A stretch of DNA of 38,826 bases, taken from Chloroflexota bacterium (lineage in GTDB: Bacteria; Chloroflexota; Limnocylindria; Limnocylindrales; CSP1-4). How positions within the stretch are numbered: position 1 is the first letter of the stretch; every line of letters starts with the position of its first letter. Below, piece after piece: positions 16,513 through 23,868 of the stretch. Both the position numbers and the translations under genes were made by a program. The notes beneath the pieces were generated by a model. It was not told the DNA's origin. It searched no databases and saw only the letters and a list, made by a program, of their open reading frames with translations. The stretch spans positions 1 to 38,826 of the forward strand of contig JAJYNJ010000005.1 in NCBI GenBank assembly GCA_021786385.1, written 5' to 3'.

Positions 16513-16710
16513 TCAGGCTGCGGGTGGCTGCGTGTCGTTCCGGCCCGCGACCCCCGGGCCATCAGATGCTTTGGGCCCCTCCGCCGCCTCCCGGAACGAG
16601 CGAATGGCTTTGCCGATCGCTTCGCCGGTCTCGGGCAGCTTGCCCGGGCCGAGGACCAGGAGCACGATGACGAGCAGGAGGAGCAGGTGCCACGGTGTCA
16701 GTCCAGCCAT
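16513..16710 (-). CDS. tatA: TatA/TatE-family twin-arginine translocase subunit (copy 1)
   Basis: A 65-residue protein. One N-terminal membrane helix (residues 5-20) is followed by the hinge LGPGKLPETGEAIGKAI and an amphipathic helix, the complete TatA layout, then a short polar tail. TatA forms the protein-conducting assembly for folded proteins. It precedes the GT51 gene. A second, very similar tatA is at 33909-34172; no tatC is seen in the window. Confidence 0.85.
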   Translation of the reverse strand: MAGLTPWHLLLLLVIVLLVLGPGKLPETGEAIGKAIRSFREAAEGPKASDGPGVAGRNDTQPPAA

Positions 16711-16864
16711 GTTCCTCTCCGATGCGCTCCACTTCGATGGGGCGCCGTTGAGAGCGGTCGCCACCGGCGGCGACCGCGCGCGGCGCGGCACGATATCCAG
16801 CATCGTACGCCGACGCGTGGCCAGCGGAGCGTGCAATCCCCCTGGCGTCAGGAGGACCGACGAC

Positions 16865-17572
16865 ATGACGAAGGACCTCAGCGCGCTGCCCGTCGGCGCC
16901 CCTGCGCCCGCCCGACCCCCCCTGCGTCTCGCGCACCGGGGCGACCATCGCCGATACCCCGAGAACACCCTCGCGGCGTTCCACGCCGCGCTCGCGCTCC
17001 CCGGCTGCGATGGCCTGGAGTTCGACGTGCGCGGCGCGCGCGACGGTGCCCCGATCGTGCTGCACGACGCCACGCTCGCGCGCGTACAGCGCCGGCCCGA
17101 GCGGGCGGCGGAGCTCGACGCCGCCGAGCTCGACGCGCTCGGGGTGCCGACGCTCGCGGCCGTCCTCGCCGCGGTGCCGCCGTCGGCCTTCCTCGACATC
17201 GAGCTCAAGGAGGACCTCGCGGCGCCCGTCGTCGCGCTGCTGCGCGCGGCGCGCGGCCCGGCGCTCGCCCATGCCGCGCTCTCCTCGTTCGACCCCGCGA
17301 TCCTCGCACACGTCCGCACCCTGGCGCCCGGCGCGCGCTGCTGGCTCAACGCCGAGGATCTCGACCCGGCGATCCTCGCGCAGGCAGCGGCGCTCGGCTG
17401 TGCCGCCGTGGCGGCGGAGTGGCACGCCATCGATCGGCGCAGCATCGCACGGGCGCACGGGCTGGGGCTGGCGGTGGTCGCCTGGACGGTGCGTCGGCGC
17501 GCCACGTTGGCACGGCTGGCGGGGCTGGGCGTCGCGGGGGTCTGCGTCGAGGGGGCGGCGCTCGACGGCTGA
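16865..17572 (+). CDS. Glycerophosphodiester phosphodiesterase
   Basis: A 235-residue protein with the GDPD signature: LRLAHRGDHRRYPENTLAAF (about residues 21-40, HRG and ENT), DGLEFDVRGARDGAPIVLHD (about 49-68, metal-binding Glu/Asp and catalytic His), FLDIELK (about 117) and AWTVRR near 205. It hydrolyses glycerophosphodiesters to glycerol-3-phosphate and an alcohol. No signal peptide is seen, so it is likely cytoplasmic. It starts at ATG 16865 after AGGAGG. It is divergent from tatA (154-base gap) and followed by the ArsA-type gene 84 bases on. Confidence 0.85.
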   Translation: MTKDLSALPVGAPAPARPPLRLAHRGDHRRYPENTLAAFHAALALPGCDGLEFDVRGARDGAPIVLHDATLARVQRRPERAAELDAAELDALGVPTLAAVLAAVPPSAFLDIELKEDLAAPVVALLRAARGPALAHAALSSFDPAILAHVRTLAPGARCWLNAEDLDPAILAQAAALGCAAVAAEWHAIDRRSIARAHGLGLAVVAWTVRRRATLARLAGLGVAGVCVEGAALDG

Positions 17573-17656
17573 CGGCTGCTCGGTGCGCCTGGGCCGAGCC
17601 GAAGCGAGCAATTCCGCCGTGCCGCAGTAGGATCGTGCCGAACAGACGGAGGCGCC

Positions 17657-18853
17657 ATGGCGCGGATCATCGTCTACACGGGCAAGGGCGGCGTCGGCAA
17701 GACCAGCGTGGCGGCCGCCACGGGCCTGCTCGCCGCCGAGCGCGGCTATCGCACGATCGTGGTCTCGACCGACGCTGCGCACAGCCTTGCCGATTCGTTC
17801 GACATGGCGCTTGGCCCCGAGCCGGTGGCCGTCGCCCCGAACTTGTGGGGCCAAGAGTCGGAAGTCACCCACAACATCGAGAAGTACTGGGGGACGATCC
17901 AGGCCTACGTCTCGAGCGTCTTCCAGTGGCGGGGCCTCGACGAGGTGATGGCCGAGGAGATGAGCGTGCTCCCCGGCATGGACGAGCTGGCGAGCCTGCT
18001 CTGGATCGCCGAACATCACGACCGGGGCGGGTACGACGTGATCGTGGTGGACGCAGCGCCCACCGGCGAAACGCTGCGCCTCCTCTCGCTCCCCGAGGCG
18101 GGCAAGTGGTGGATCGAGAAGATCTACCCGATCCAGCGGAAGATCGCCCAGGTGGCCAACCCGATCGTGGGCCGCGTGATCGGGATGCCGATGCCAGGCG
18201 ACGCCGTCTACACAGCCGGCGAGGAGCTCTTCGGCCGGCTCGAGCACATGCATGACCTGCTCGTGAACCCGGAACTCACCTCGATCCGGCTCGTCCTGAA
18301 CTTGGAGAAGATGGTGATCAAGGAGGCGCAGCGCGCCTTCACGTACTTCCACCTCTACGGGTATCCCACCGACCTCGTCATCTGCAACCGGGTCGTCCCC
18401 GACGACGCGGGCCCCTATTTCGAGGCGTGGCGGCAGGTGCAGGCCCGCTACTGGCCGGAGGTGCAGGCCGACTTCGACCCGATCCCGATCCGCCGCGCGC
18501 CGTTCTTCGAGCACGAGGTAGTCGGTATCCCCATGCTGCGGGAGCTGGGTGGCGCCCTGTTCGGCGACGAGGACCCGACCGCGTTCTTCTACCGCGGTCG
18601 GCCCTACAGCGTACACCGCGAGGACGGGGCCTTCGTGCTTTCGCTCGAGCTGCCGTTCACCGCGAAAGACGAGGTCCGTCTCCGCCGCAGCGGCGACGAG
18701 TTGGTGGTGCAGGTGGGGTGGTGGCGGCGCAACCTCATCCTGCCCCGCGTGCTGGTGGATCTGCCCACGGCCTCCGCGGGATTCGACGATCATGTGTTGA
18801 AGGTCAGATTCGCGGCGAAGCCGCATAGGCAGGCAGGAGCGTCGAAGCAATGA
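17657..18853 (+). CDS. ArsA/Get3-family ATPase with C-terminal HSP20-like domain
   Basis: A 398-residue protein. Walker A GKGGVGKTS (about residues 10-18), switch motif STDAAHSLADSFD and Walker B-like VIVVDAAPTGETLRLL place it in the ArsA/Get3 family. The last 80 or so residues (from about 310, YSVHREDGAFVLSLELPF...) form the HSP20-like domain (ArsA_HSP20). Such bacterial proteins are not arsenite pumps with certainty; their real cargo is mostly unknown. GGAGG lies just before the ATG. Its TGA overlaps the ATG of the next small gene (ATGA), so both are made together. Confidence 0.85.
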   Translation: MARIIVYTGKGGVGKTSVAAATGLLAAERGYRTIVVSTDAAHSLADSFDMALGPEPVAVAPNLWGQESEVTHNIEKYWGTIQAYVSSVFQWRGLDEVMAEEMSVLPGMDELASLLWIAEHHDRGGYDVIVVDAAPTGETLRLLSLPEAGKWWIEKIYPIQRKIAQVANPIVGRVIGMPMPGDAVYTAGEELFGRLEHMHDLLVNPELTSIRLVLNLEKMVIKEAQRAFTYFHLYGYPTDLVICNRVVPDDAGPYFEAWRQVQARYWPEVQADFDPIPIRRAPFFEHEVVGIPMLRELGGALFGDEDPTAFFYRGRPYSVHREDGAFVLSLELPFTAKDEVRLRRSGDELVVQVGWWRRNLILPRVLVDLPTASAGFDDHVLKVRFAAKPHRQAGASKQ

Positions 18854-19104
18854 CCGATCTCGAAGCGCAGTTGGCAGCACTCGAGCAGCGACTCGCGGCC
18901 GTCGAGGCACGGGCGGAACGCGAGCCCGGAGGACTCCTCGGGCTCTGGCGGGAGGTGTTCCCGGCAGAGGCCCGGGCCCACATGCGTGCGGCGCGCAAGG
19001 AGCAGCTGCTGGCGGCCAGGGCCTTCCTGGACCACTGGATTGCGCGCCTGGAGAAGGAGCCCAGCGAGAGACTTCCGCGCCGGGAGAGCATCTCGCTCGA
19101 CTAG
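18850..19104 (+). CDS. Small coiled-coil protein coupled to the ArsA-type ATPase
   Basis: An 84-residue protein. The first 25 residues (LEAQLAALEQRLAAVEARAE) are a clear heptad coiled coil. The rest has LWREVFPAEARAHMRAARKE and a second helix FLDHWIARLEKEP. It overlaps the ATPase stop by four bases. No named family is recognised; the coupling suggests a physical partner of the ATPase. No Cys and no signal peptide. Confidence 0.65.
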   Translation: MTDLEAQLAALEQRLAAVEARAEREPGGLLGLWREVFPAEARAHMRAARKEQLLAARAFLDHWIARLEKEPSERLPRRESISLD

Positions 19105-19112
19105 GGCGCGTC

Positions 19113-19193
19113 GGCGGCCTGTTGCCGGCGGATGGCGTTGGCGGCCTGTTGTCGCCATATCGCGCTGGCGGCCTGTTGCCGCCGTCTGTTCCG
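19113..19193. repeat. 27-base tandem repeat, three copies
   Basis: Copies begin at 19113, 19140 and 19167, each opening with GGCGGCCTGTTG and diverging in the second half. They fill the gap before the archease gene. Confidence 0.75.
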
Positions 19194-19223
19194 GCGGCGC
19201 CAGCGCTGCAGGGGAGGGAGCGG

Positions 19224-19664
19224 ATGGGCGCCCAAGAGCGCTCGCATGCGTTCCTGCCGCACACGGCGGACGCGGGCCTGGTGGCCCATGCTGCCACGCT
19301 GGCGGAGCTCTTCGAGGAGGGGGCCCTTGCGCTCGCCGAACTGGCGGCCGACACCGCTGGCGCGGCGGGAGCTCCCGTCGTCGTCGGCCCGCTCGCCGCC
19401 GACGATCTGGCCGGGCTGGCCTTCGCCTGGCTCAACGAACTGATCGGGATCGCCGAGTCCGAGGGGCGTGCGCTGGTCCGAGCGCAGGTGGAGCGAGTGG
19501 AGGGGACGGCCGACGGCTGGACCATCGCGGGTTCCGCGTTCCTCGCGCCGTACGACGCCCCGAGTGTCCGAGCGCGCCGGCAGGTCAAGGCGGTCAGTTT
19601 TCATCGGCTGGGGGTGGAGGAAGGGCCCGACGGGTACGCCCTGACGGCCTACGTGGACGTGTGA
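19224..19664 (+). CDS. Archease (RtcB cofactor protein)
   Basis: A 146-residue protein starting at ATG 19224, with AGGGGAGGGAG upstream. It begins HAFLPHTADAGLVAHAATLAELF, the archease N-terminus (F.DHTADI), and ends DGYALTAYVDV, with the metal-binding Asp near the C-terminus. Archease promotes guanylylation and turnover of the RNA ligase RtcB. Its stop overlaps the GTG start of rtcB (GTGA), a direct link to that partner. Confidence 0.88.
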   Translation: MGAQERSHAFLPHTADAGLVAHAATLAELFEEGALALAELAADTAGAAGAPVVVGPLAADDLAGLAFAWLNELIGIAESEGRALVRAQVERVEGTADGWTIAGSAFLAPYDAPSVRARRQVKAVSFHRLGVEEGPDGYALTAYVDV

Positions 19665-21181
19665 ACGCGCGACGCGACCGGCTACGACCGTCTGCCCGAA
19701 CCGAGTCACCGCTCGTCGGTCCAGCTCGTTCCGAGCAGGCGCCGCTGCGCCTCGAGCGCATCGACGCGTGGCGCTGGCGGATCCCCCGGGACGAACGGCG
19801 CGGGATGCGCGTGGACGGCTTCGTCTTCGCCGACGATCGCCTGATGGCGCGCCTCCGCGACGATCCGGCGCTGGTGCAGGTCGCCAACGTGGCGACGCTG
19901 CCCGGGATCGTGGGGGCTTCGCTGGCGATGCCTGACGTCCACTGGGGGTACGGCTTCCCGGTGGGGGGCGTGGCGGCGACGCTCGCCGATGGTGGCGCGA
20001 TCAGCCCGGGCGGCATCGGCTTCGACATCAACTGCGGCGTCCGCCTGCTCCGCACCAGCCTGCTGCGCGGCGATCTGGAGCCAGTCGCGGCGCGCCTTGC
20101 CGACGAGCTCTTCCGGGCCGTCCCGTCGGGGGTTGGCGCGCACGGCGGGCAGCGCCTGGCGCAACGCGATCTCGACGGCGTGCTGGCCGAGGGTGCGGCC
20201 TGGGCCGTGCGGCACGGCCTGGGAAACGCCGAGGACCTGGAGTTGACCGAGGAACGCGGGACGCTCGCCGGCGCGGACCCCGTGGCGGTCTCCGACCGGG
20301 CGCGGCAGCGCGGCGGGGATCAGTTGGGGACGCTTGGGTCCGGCAACCACTTCCTCGAGGTCCAGGCCGTCGACCGGATCCTCGACGGCGATGGCGCCCG
20401 GGCACTGGGGCTCGCGCTGGAGCAGCTCGTGGTCCTGATCCATTGTGGATCGCGCGGCCTCGGGCACCAGGTCTGCACCGATCACCTGGCGGTGATGGAT
20501 CGCGCGGCCGGTCGGTACGGCATCGTGCTGCCCGACCGCCAGCTCGCCTGCGTCCCCCTCGGCACGCCCGAGGCGAACGCCTACCTCGCGGCGATGGCCG
20601 CGGCCGCCAACTTCGCCTGGGCCAACCGCCAGGCCATCACCCACGCAGTACGCGGCGCGTTCGGACGGGTCTTCGGCGCCGGCGTGGCTACCGCGATGGG
20701 GCTGGTCTATGACGTCAGTCACAACATCGCCAAGCTAGAACGCCACCAGGTCGCCGGACGCGAGCTCGAGGTCTGCGTGCACCGCAAAGGTGCCACTCGC
20801 GCCTTCCCAGCCGGGCACCAGGACGTGCCGCTGCGCTACCGCGCGGTGGGGCAGCCGGTCCTGATCCCAGGGGACATGGCCCGCTACTCGTTCGTGGCAG
20901 TGGGTGCCCCGGGGGCCATGGAGCTCTCGTTTGGATCGACGTGTCATGGGGCCGGGCGCGACCTCTCGCGACACGCGGCGATCCGCGAGCTGCGCGGCGT
21001 CGACATCGCGGCCCAGCTGGCGCACGAGGGGATCGTGGTCCGCGCCCAGCGGCCGGACCTGCTCGCCGAGGAGGCCGCCCTGGCCTACAAGGACGTCGCG
21101 TCCGTGGTCGAGGTAGCCGCGGGGGCGGGGCTGATCCGTCCGGTGGCCCGCCTGCGGCCGCTCATCGTGATCAAGGGCTGA
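19661..21181 (+). CDS. rtcB: RNA-splicing ligase RtcB
   Basis: A 506-residue protein. Family blocks in order: PDVHWGYGFPVGGVAA, GGIGFDINCGVRLLR (Mn-binding Cys), LGSGNHFLEVQ, HCGSRGLGHQV, VYDVSHNIAKLE, VCVHRKGATRAFPAGH, and GSTCHGAGRDLSR with the His that takes up GMP. It joins RNA 2',3'-cyclic phosphate and 5'-OH ends using GTP. It starts at GTG 19661 within the archease stop. The open frame extends further upstream, but that part is antiparallel to nothing conserved and covers archease in another frame. A hairpin at 21183-21201 follows the stop. The native substrate (tRNA halves, damaged RNA) is unknown. Confidence 0.92.
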   Translation: MNARRDRLRPSARTESPLVGPARSEQAPLRLERIDAWRWRIPRDERRGMRVDGFVFADDRLMARLRDDPALVQVANVATLPGIVGASLAMPDVHWGYGFPVGGVAATLADGGAISPGGIGFDINCGVRLLRTSLLRGDLEPVAARLADELFRAVPSGVGAHGGQRLAQRDLDGVLAEGAAWAVRHGLGNAEDLELTEERGTLAGADPVAVSDRARQRGGDQLGTLGSGNHFLEVQAVDRILDGDGARALGLALEQLVVLIHCGSRGLGHQVCTDHLAVMDRAAGRYGIVLPDRQLACVPLGTPEANAYLAAMAAAANFAWANRQAITHAVRGAFGRVFGAGVATAMGLVYDVSHNIAKLERHQVAGRELEVCVHRKGATRAFPAGHQDVPLRYRAVGQPVLIPGDMARYSFVAVGAPGAMELSFGSTCHGAGRDLSRHAAIRELRGVDIAAQLAHEGIVVRAQRPDLLAEEAALAYKDVASVVEVAAGAGLIRPVARLRPLIVIKG

Positions 21182-21182
21182 G

Positions 21183-21201
21183 GCGCGGCCGACAGCCGCG
21201 C
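21183..21201. terminator. Hairpin after rtcB
   Basis: GCGCGGC (21183-21189) pairs with GCCGCGC (21195-21201) around CGACA, two bases after the rtcB stop. No T-run follows. It lies between convergent genes. Confidence 0.45.
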
Positions 21202-21213
21202 GGGTGGGCCGCA

Positions 21214-21259
21214 GCGCGCGAACCCACCGCCCCGCGCGCGAACCCACCGCCCCGCGCGC
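21214..21259. repeat. 20-base tandem repeat between rtcB and treT
   Basis: GCGCGCGAACCCACCGCCCC at 21214-21233 is repeated exactly at 21234-21253, with a further GCGCGC after it. Confidence 0.85.
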
Positions 21260-21272
21260 CTCTCGGCTGCGG

Positions 21273-22544
21273 TCAGACGACCTGGCCCGTCGGCACGAGC
21301 GCGGCGTCGCCGAGCCGCAGCGCGTTGAAGAGCGCGAGGTCGTCGCGCAGGTTACGGGTCGAGAGGAAGTTGCGGCGCACACGTTCGCGCCCAGCCTCGC
21401 CGAGCCGCTGGCGCAGATCCGCGTCGGCCAGCAGCTCGAGGCACGCCTCGGTCGCCTCGTCGTTGGTGGTGACCAACCGTCCGCCGATCCCCTCGCCGAT
21501 CTGCATCGGGATCCCACCGACGCGCCCGCCGACGACCGGCACGCCCTTCCAGAGCGCCTCGCTCACGGTGAGCCCGAAGCCTTCACGGAGCGATTTCTGC
21601 AGCACCAGATCCGCGGCGCGTTGAAAGGCGTTCACCTCGAGTGCGCCCACCCCGTCGAGGTTCGTGAGGATCGTGATATCGGGGTCGTCGTCCGCGTAAC
21701 GCACCACGTCCCGGTAGATCTCCCAGCCCTCGGGATCGTCGCTCGCCATCGAGCCGACCAGTGCGAGCTGGACGTCGGGGATGGTGCGTTTTACGGCGCG
21801 GTAGACGTCGATCACGCCTTGCGGGTCCTTCCAGGGATCGAAGCGCGAGACCTGGAGCAGGAGGGGGCGCTGCGGGTCGACGCCGAGCCGATGGAGCACG
21901 TCGTCGACCAGCGCGGGCGCGAGCGGCATGTTCTTGGGAGAAAGCGGGTCGATCGACGGCGGGATGAACGCCAGCACGTCCAAGCGCAGATCGGGCTTGA
22001 CGTAGTCAGGGAGGGTGAAGATCGCGGCATCGTAGGCCTCGACCAGGGGGCGCAGAAAGCCCCAGACATCTGGGTTGGCCGCCGTCAGATCGATGTGACA
22101 GCGCCAGATCCATCGGCCCGGCGCCTCCGACCGTAGGGAGCGCAGCGCCGCGGGTTGCGGGTCGTGGACCACGACGTAGTCGTAGGTGCCCTCGAAGGCG
22201 GTGGCCAAGCGCCGGCTCGTGCGTTCGTAGATCTGGCGCCGCTCCGCCTCGAGCGCCACGTCCATCCCCTGAAGGCCGTTGTGCATCAGCTTCGTGACGT
22301 TCCAGAAGCTGTCGTCGCCGGGCATCAGGCGCCATTCGGGCTGGAGCCCCACGTCGCGCAGTAGGCCGGTGAGGGTGGGCAAGATTTCGGCTACTCCGCC
22401 GCCGAACTTGGTGGCGTTGACGTGCAGGACACGGGCGCCGCGCAGCGGCTCGGCCAGGCGCCTGATCTCGGCGATCGCGTCCTCGCCGGCGATCGCGCCG
22501 TAGGCGTCCAGCGATAGCGGCGGAACGTGGACTTCTTCGAGCAT
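21273..22544 (-). CDS. treT: Trehalose glycosyltransferring synthase (TreT-type GT4)
   Basis: A 423-residue GT-B glycosyltransferase. ATG 22544 was chosen because GAGGAG lies 7 bases upstream; longer versions begin in poorly conserved sequence. N-terminal blocks LHVNATKFGGGVAEIL and LMPGDDSFWNVTKLMHNGLQ, the central WRCHIDLTAANPDVW and the C-terminal LREGFGLTVSEALWKGVPVV match TreT-type trehalose synthases, which join NDP-glucose and glucose to trehalose. It is divergent from a LacI gene and close to a sugar importer, suggesting control by sugar supply. Other GT4 functions are possible but the N-terminal blocks favour TreT. Confidence 0.8.
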   Translation of the reverse strand: MLEEVHVPPLSLDAYGAIAGEDAIAEIRRLAEPLRGARVLHVNATKFGGGVAEILPTLTGLLRDVGLQPEWRLMPGDDSFWNVTKLMHNGLQGMDVALEAERRQIYERTSRRLATAFEGTYDYVVVHDPQPAALRSLRSEAPGRWIWRCHIDLTAANPDVWGFLRPLVEAYDAAIFTLPDYVKPDLRLDVLAFIPPSIDPLSPKNMPLAPALVDDVLHRLGVDPQRPLLLQVSRFDPWKDPQGVIDVYRAVKRTIPDVQLALVGSMASDDPEGWEIYRDVVRYADDDPDITILTNLDGVGALEVNAFQRAADLVLQKSLREGFGLTVSEALWKGVPVVGGRVGGIPMQIGEGIGGRLVTTNDEATEACLELLADADLRQRLGEAGRERVRRNFLSTRNLRDDLALFNALRLGDAALVPTGQVV

Positions 22545-22653
22545 GCCTCTGCTCCTCTCCGCGCCGGACCTCGGTCGTCCCGGCGCCCCGGCCGCCCAGG
22601 ACGTCACCTGCGGAACATCCTGGCGGAGAGCGCGGCAACTCCTGAAAAACGGG

Positions 22654-22683
22654 TTGACGCGCGTTAGTAACGCGCGTTAGTCT
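22654..22683 (+). promoter_or_regulatory. LacI-gene promoter with overlapping operator-like palindrome
   Basis: TTGACG (22654-22659) is a good -35 box; TAGTCT (22678-22683) at an 18-base spacing is a weak -10. Between them TAACGCGCGTTA (22668-22679) is a perfect 12-base palindrome with central CG, the form bound by LacI-family proteins. The half ACGCGCGTTAGT is also present as a direct repeat at 22657 and 22670 (period 13). Autoregulation, and control of divergent treT, is inferred. Confidence 0.6.
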
Positions 22684-22740
22684 AGCGACGCTCAAGCTCC
22701 GGTCAAGCCCCTGCGGGACAGAACGAGGAGGCGGACGCCG

Positions 22741-23796
22741 ATGGCGATCCAGAAACGACCGACCAGCACCGACGTGGCTCGGTTGGCCGGCGTCTCCCGC
22801 ACGACCGTCTCGTTCGTCCTGAACGACCATCCCGCTGCGCAGATCAGCGCGGCCACACGCGCCCGAGTGCTGGCGGCGGCCGAGGCGCTCGGCTACGCTC
22901 CCAACGCCTCGGCGCGCACGTTGGCGGTTGGTGCGAGCCTGGTGCTCGGCCTGGTGCTGCGGCAGCGTCCGGAACAGGTCGCCGTCGATGCCCTGCTGCC
23001 CGAGACACTCCGCGGCCTGACCGATGCGGCACGGGAGGGTGGCTACCGGGTGATGGTCGAGCCACTCCCTCCGGGCGATCACTCGTACACGACGCTCCTG
23101 CGGGCGCACCACGTCGACGGCCTGGTGGTCTCGGGGCCGCGGGCGGACGACCGTGCCCTCGTCGAGCTCCAGGAGGACGGTTTCCCGCTCGTGTTACAGG
23201 GTTCGCTGCCCGGCGTGGCGATCCCGAGCGTGGACGTCGACAATGTCAGCGGCGCACAGCGGGCGGTCGAGCACCTGATCGCCGTCGGGCACCGACGGAT
23301 CGCCTGCATCACGAATGCGCCACTCGCCTACACGGCCGCCGCCGAACGGCTCGCCGGGTACCGCGCCGCCCTCGAGGCCGCCGGCATTCCGTACGACGAG
23401 CAGCTGGTGGCGCACGCCGACTTCGACGCGGCGAGCGGCCATGCGGCCATGGGGCGGCTGCTGCGCCGTGGGGCGGTGTTCAGCGCGGTCTTCGCCGCGA
23501 GCGACGTCGTGGCGCTCGGGGTGATCGGAGCAGCCCGGGCCCATCGGGTCCGCGTCCCCGAACAGCTCGCCATCGTTGGCTTCGACGATATCCCGCTCGC
23601 GGCGCATTTCGACCCACCGCTCACCACCGTCCATCTTCCCGCCTATGAGCTCGGCAGCAGTGTCGGCCGGGCGCTGATCGATCGGATCGCTGGCCGGCCG
23701 GTGCCCCCGCGGTCCGTTCTCGAGACCCAGCTGGTCGTGCGTGGCTCGGCGCCGGGCCCGCACGGTGGGGAGGCCGGCGGGAATCCGCCGGCGTAG
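22741..23796 (+). CDS. LacI-family transcriptional regulator of sugar uptake
   Basis: A 351-residue protein. The N-terminal helix-turn-helix is TSTDVARLAGVSRTTVSFVL (about residues 8-27), followed by the hinge helix region (NASARTLA) and a periplasmic-binding-protein-like effector domain ending with VGFDDIPLAAHFDPPLTTV. AGGAGG lies about 10 bases before the ATG. It lies between treT (divergent) and the ABC importer (same strand, 72 bases), so its likely inducer is a glucoside such as trehalose or maltose. The effector is inferred from neighbours only. Confidence 0.85.
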   Translation: MAIQKRPTSTDVARLAGVSRTTVSFVLNDHPAAQISAATRARVLAAAEALGYAPNASARTLAVGASLVLGLVLRQRPEQVAVDALLPETLRGLTDAAREGGYRVMVEPLPPGDHSYTTLLRAHHVDGLVVSGPRADDRALVELQEDGFPLVLQGSLPGVAIPSVDVDNVSGAQRAVEHLIAVGHRRIACITNAPLAYTAAAERLAGYRAALEAAGIPYDEQLVAHADFDAASGHAAMGRLLRRGAVFSAVFAASDVVALGVIGAARAHRVRVPEQLAIVGFDDIPLAAHFDPPLTTVHLPAYELGSSVGRALIDRIAGRPVPPRSVLETQLVVRGSAPGPHGGEAGGNPPA

Positions 23797-23868
23797 CTGA
23801 GTCCGGGTGCTGCCGGTGCGGTCTACGGTCGGGTCGGCAGGGATCCCGGAGATGAAAGGAGCACGGAC

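Noticed and set aside
14240-17572. Very long plus-strand open frame (about 1,110 codons)
   Set aside because: Most of it is antisense to the SEC-C, GT51 and tatA genes, with Ser/Arg/Ala-rich translation. Only the last 235 codons (the GDPD gene) are real.
19113-19193. 27-base repeats as CRISPR or as coding repeats of a longer archease
   Set aside because: There are no unique spacers, and archease begins at ATG 19224 with a strong ribosome site. The upstream in-frame residues do not belong to the family.
16562-19588. Minus-strand open frame of about 1,000 codons opposite GDPD and the ArsA gene
   Set aside because: The plus-strand proteins have clear family motifs; the antisense translation is compositionally biased and matches nothing. 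It is a by-product of high GC.
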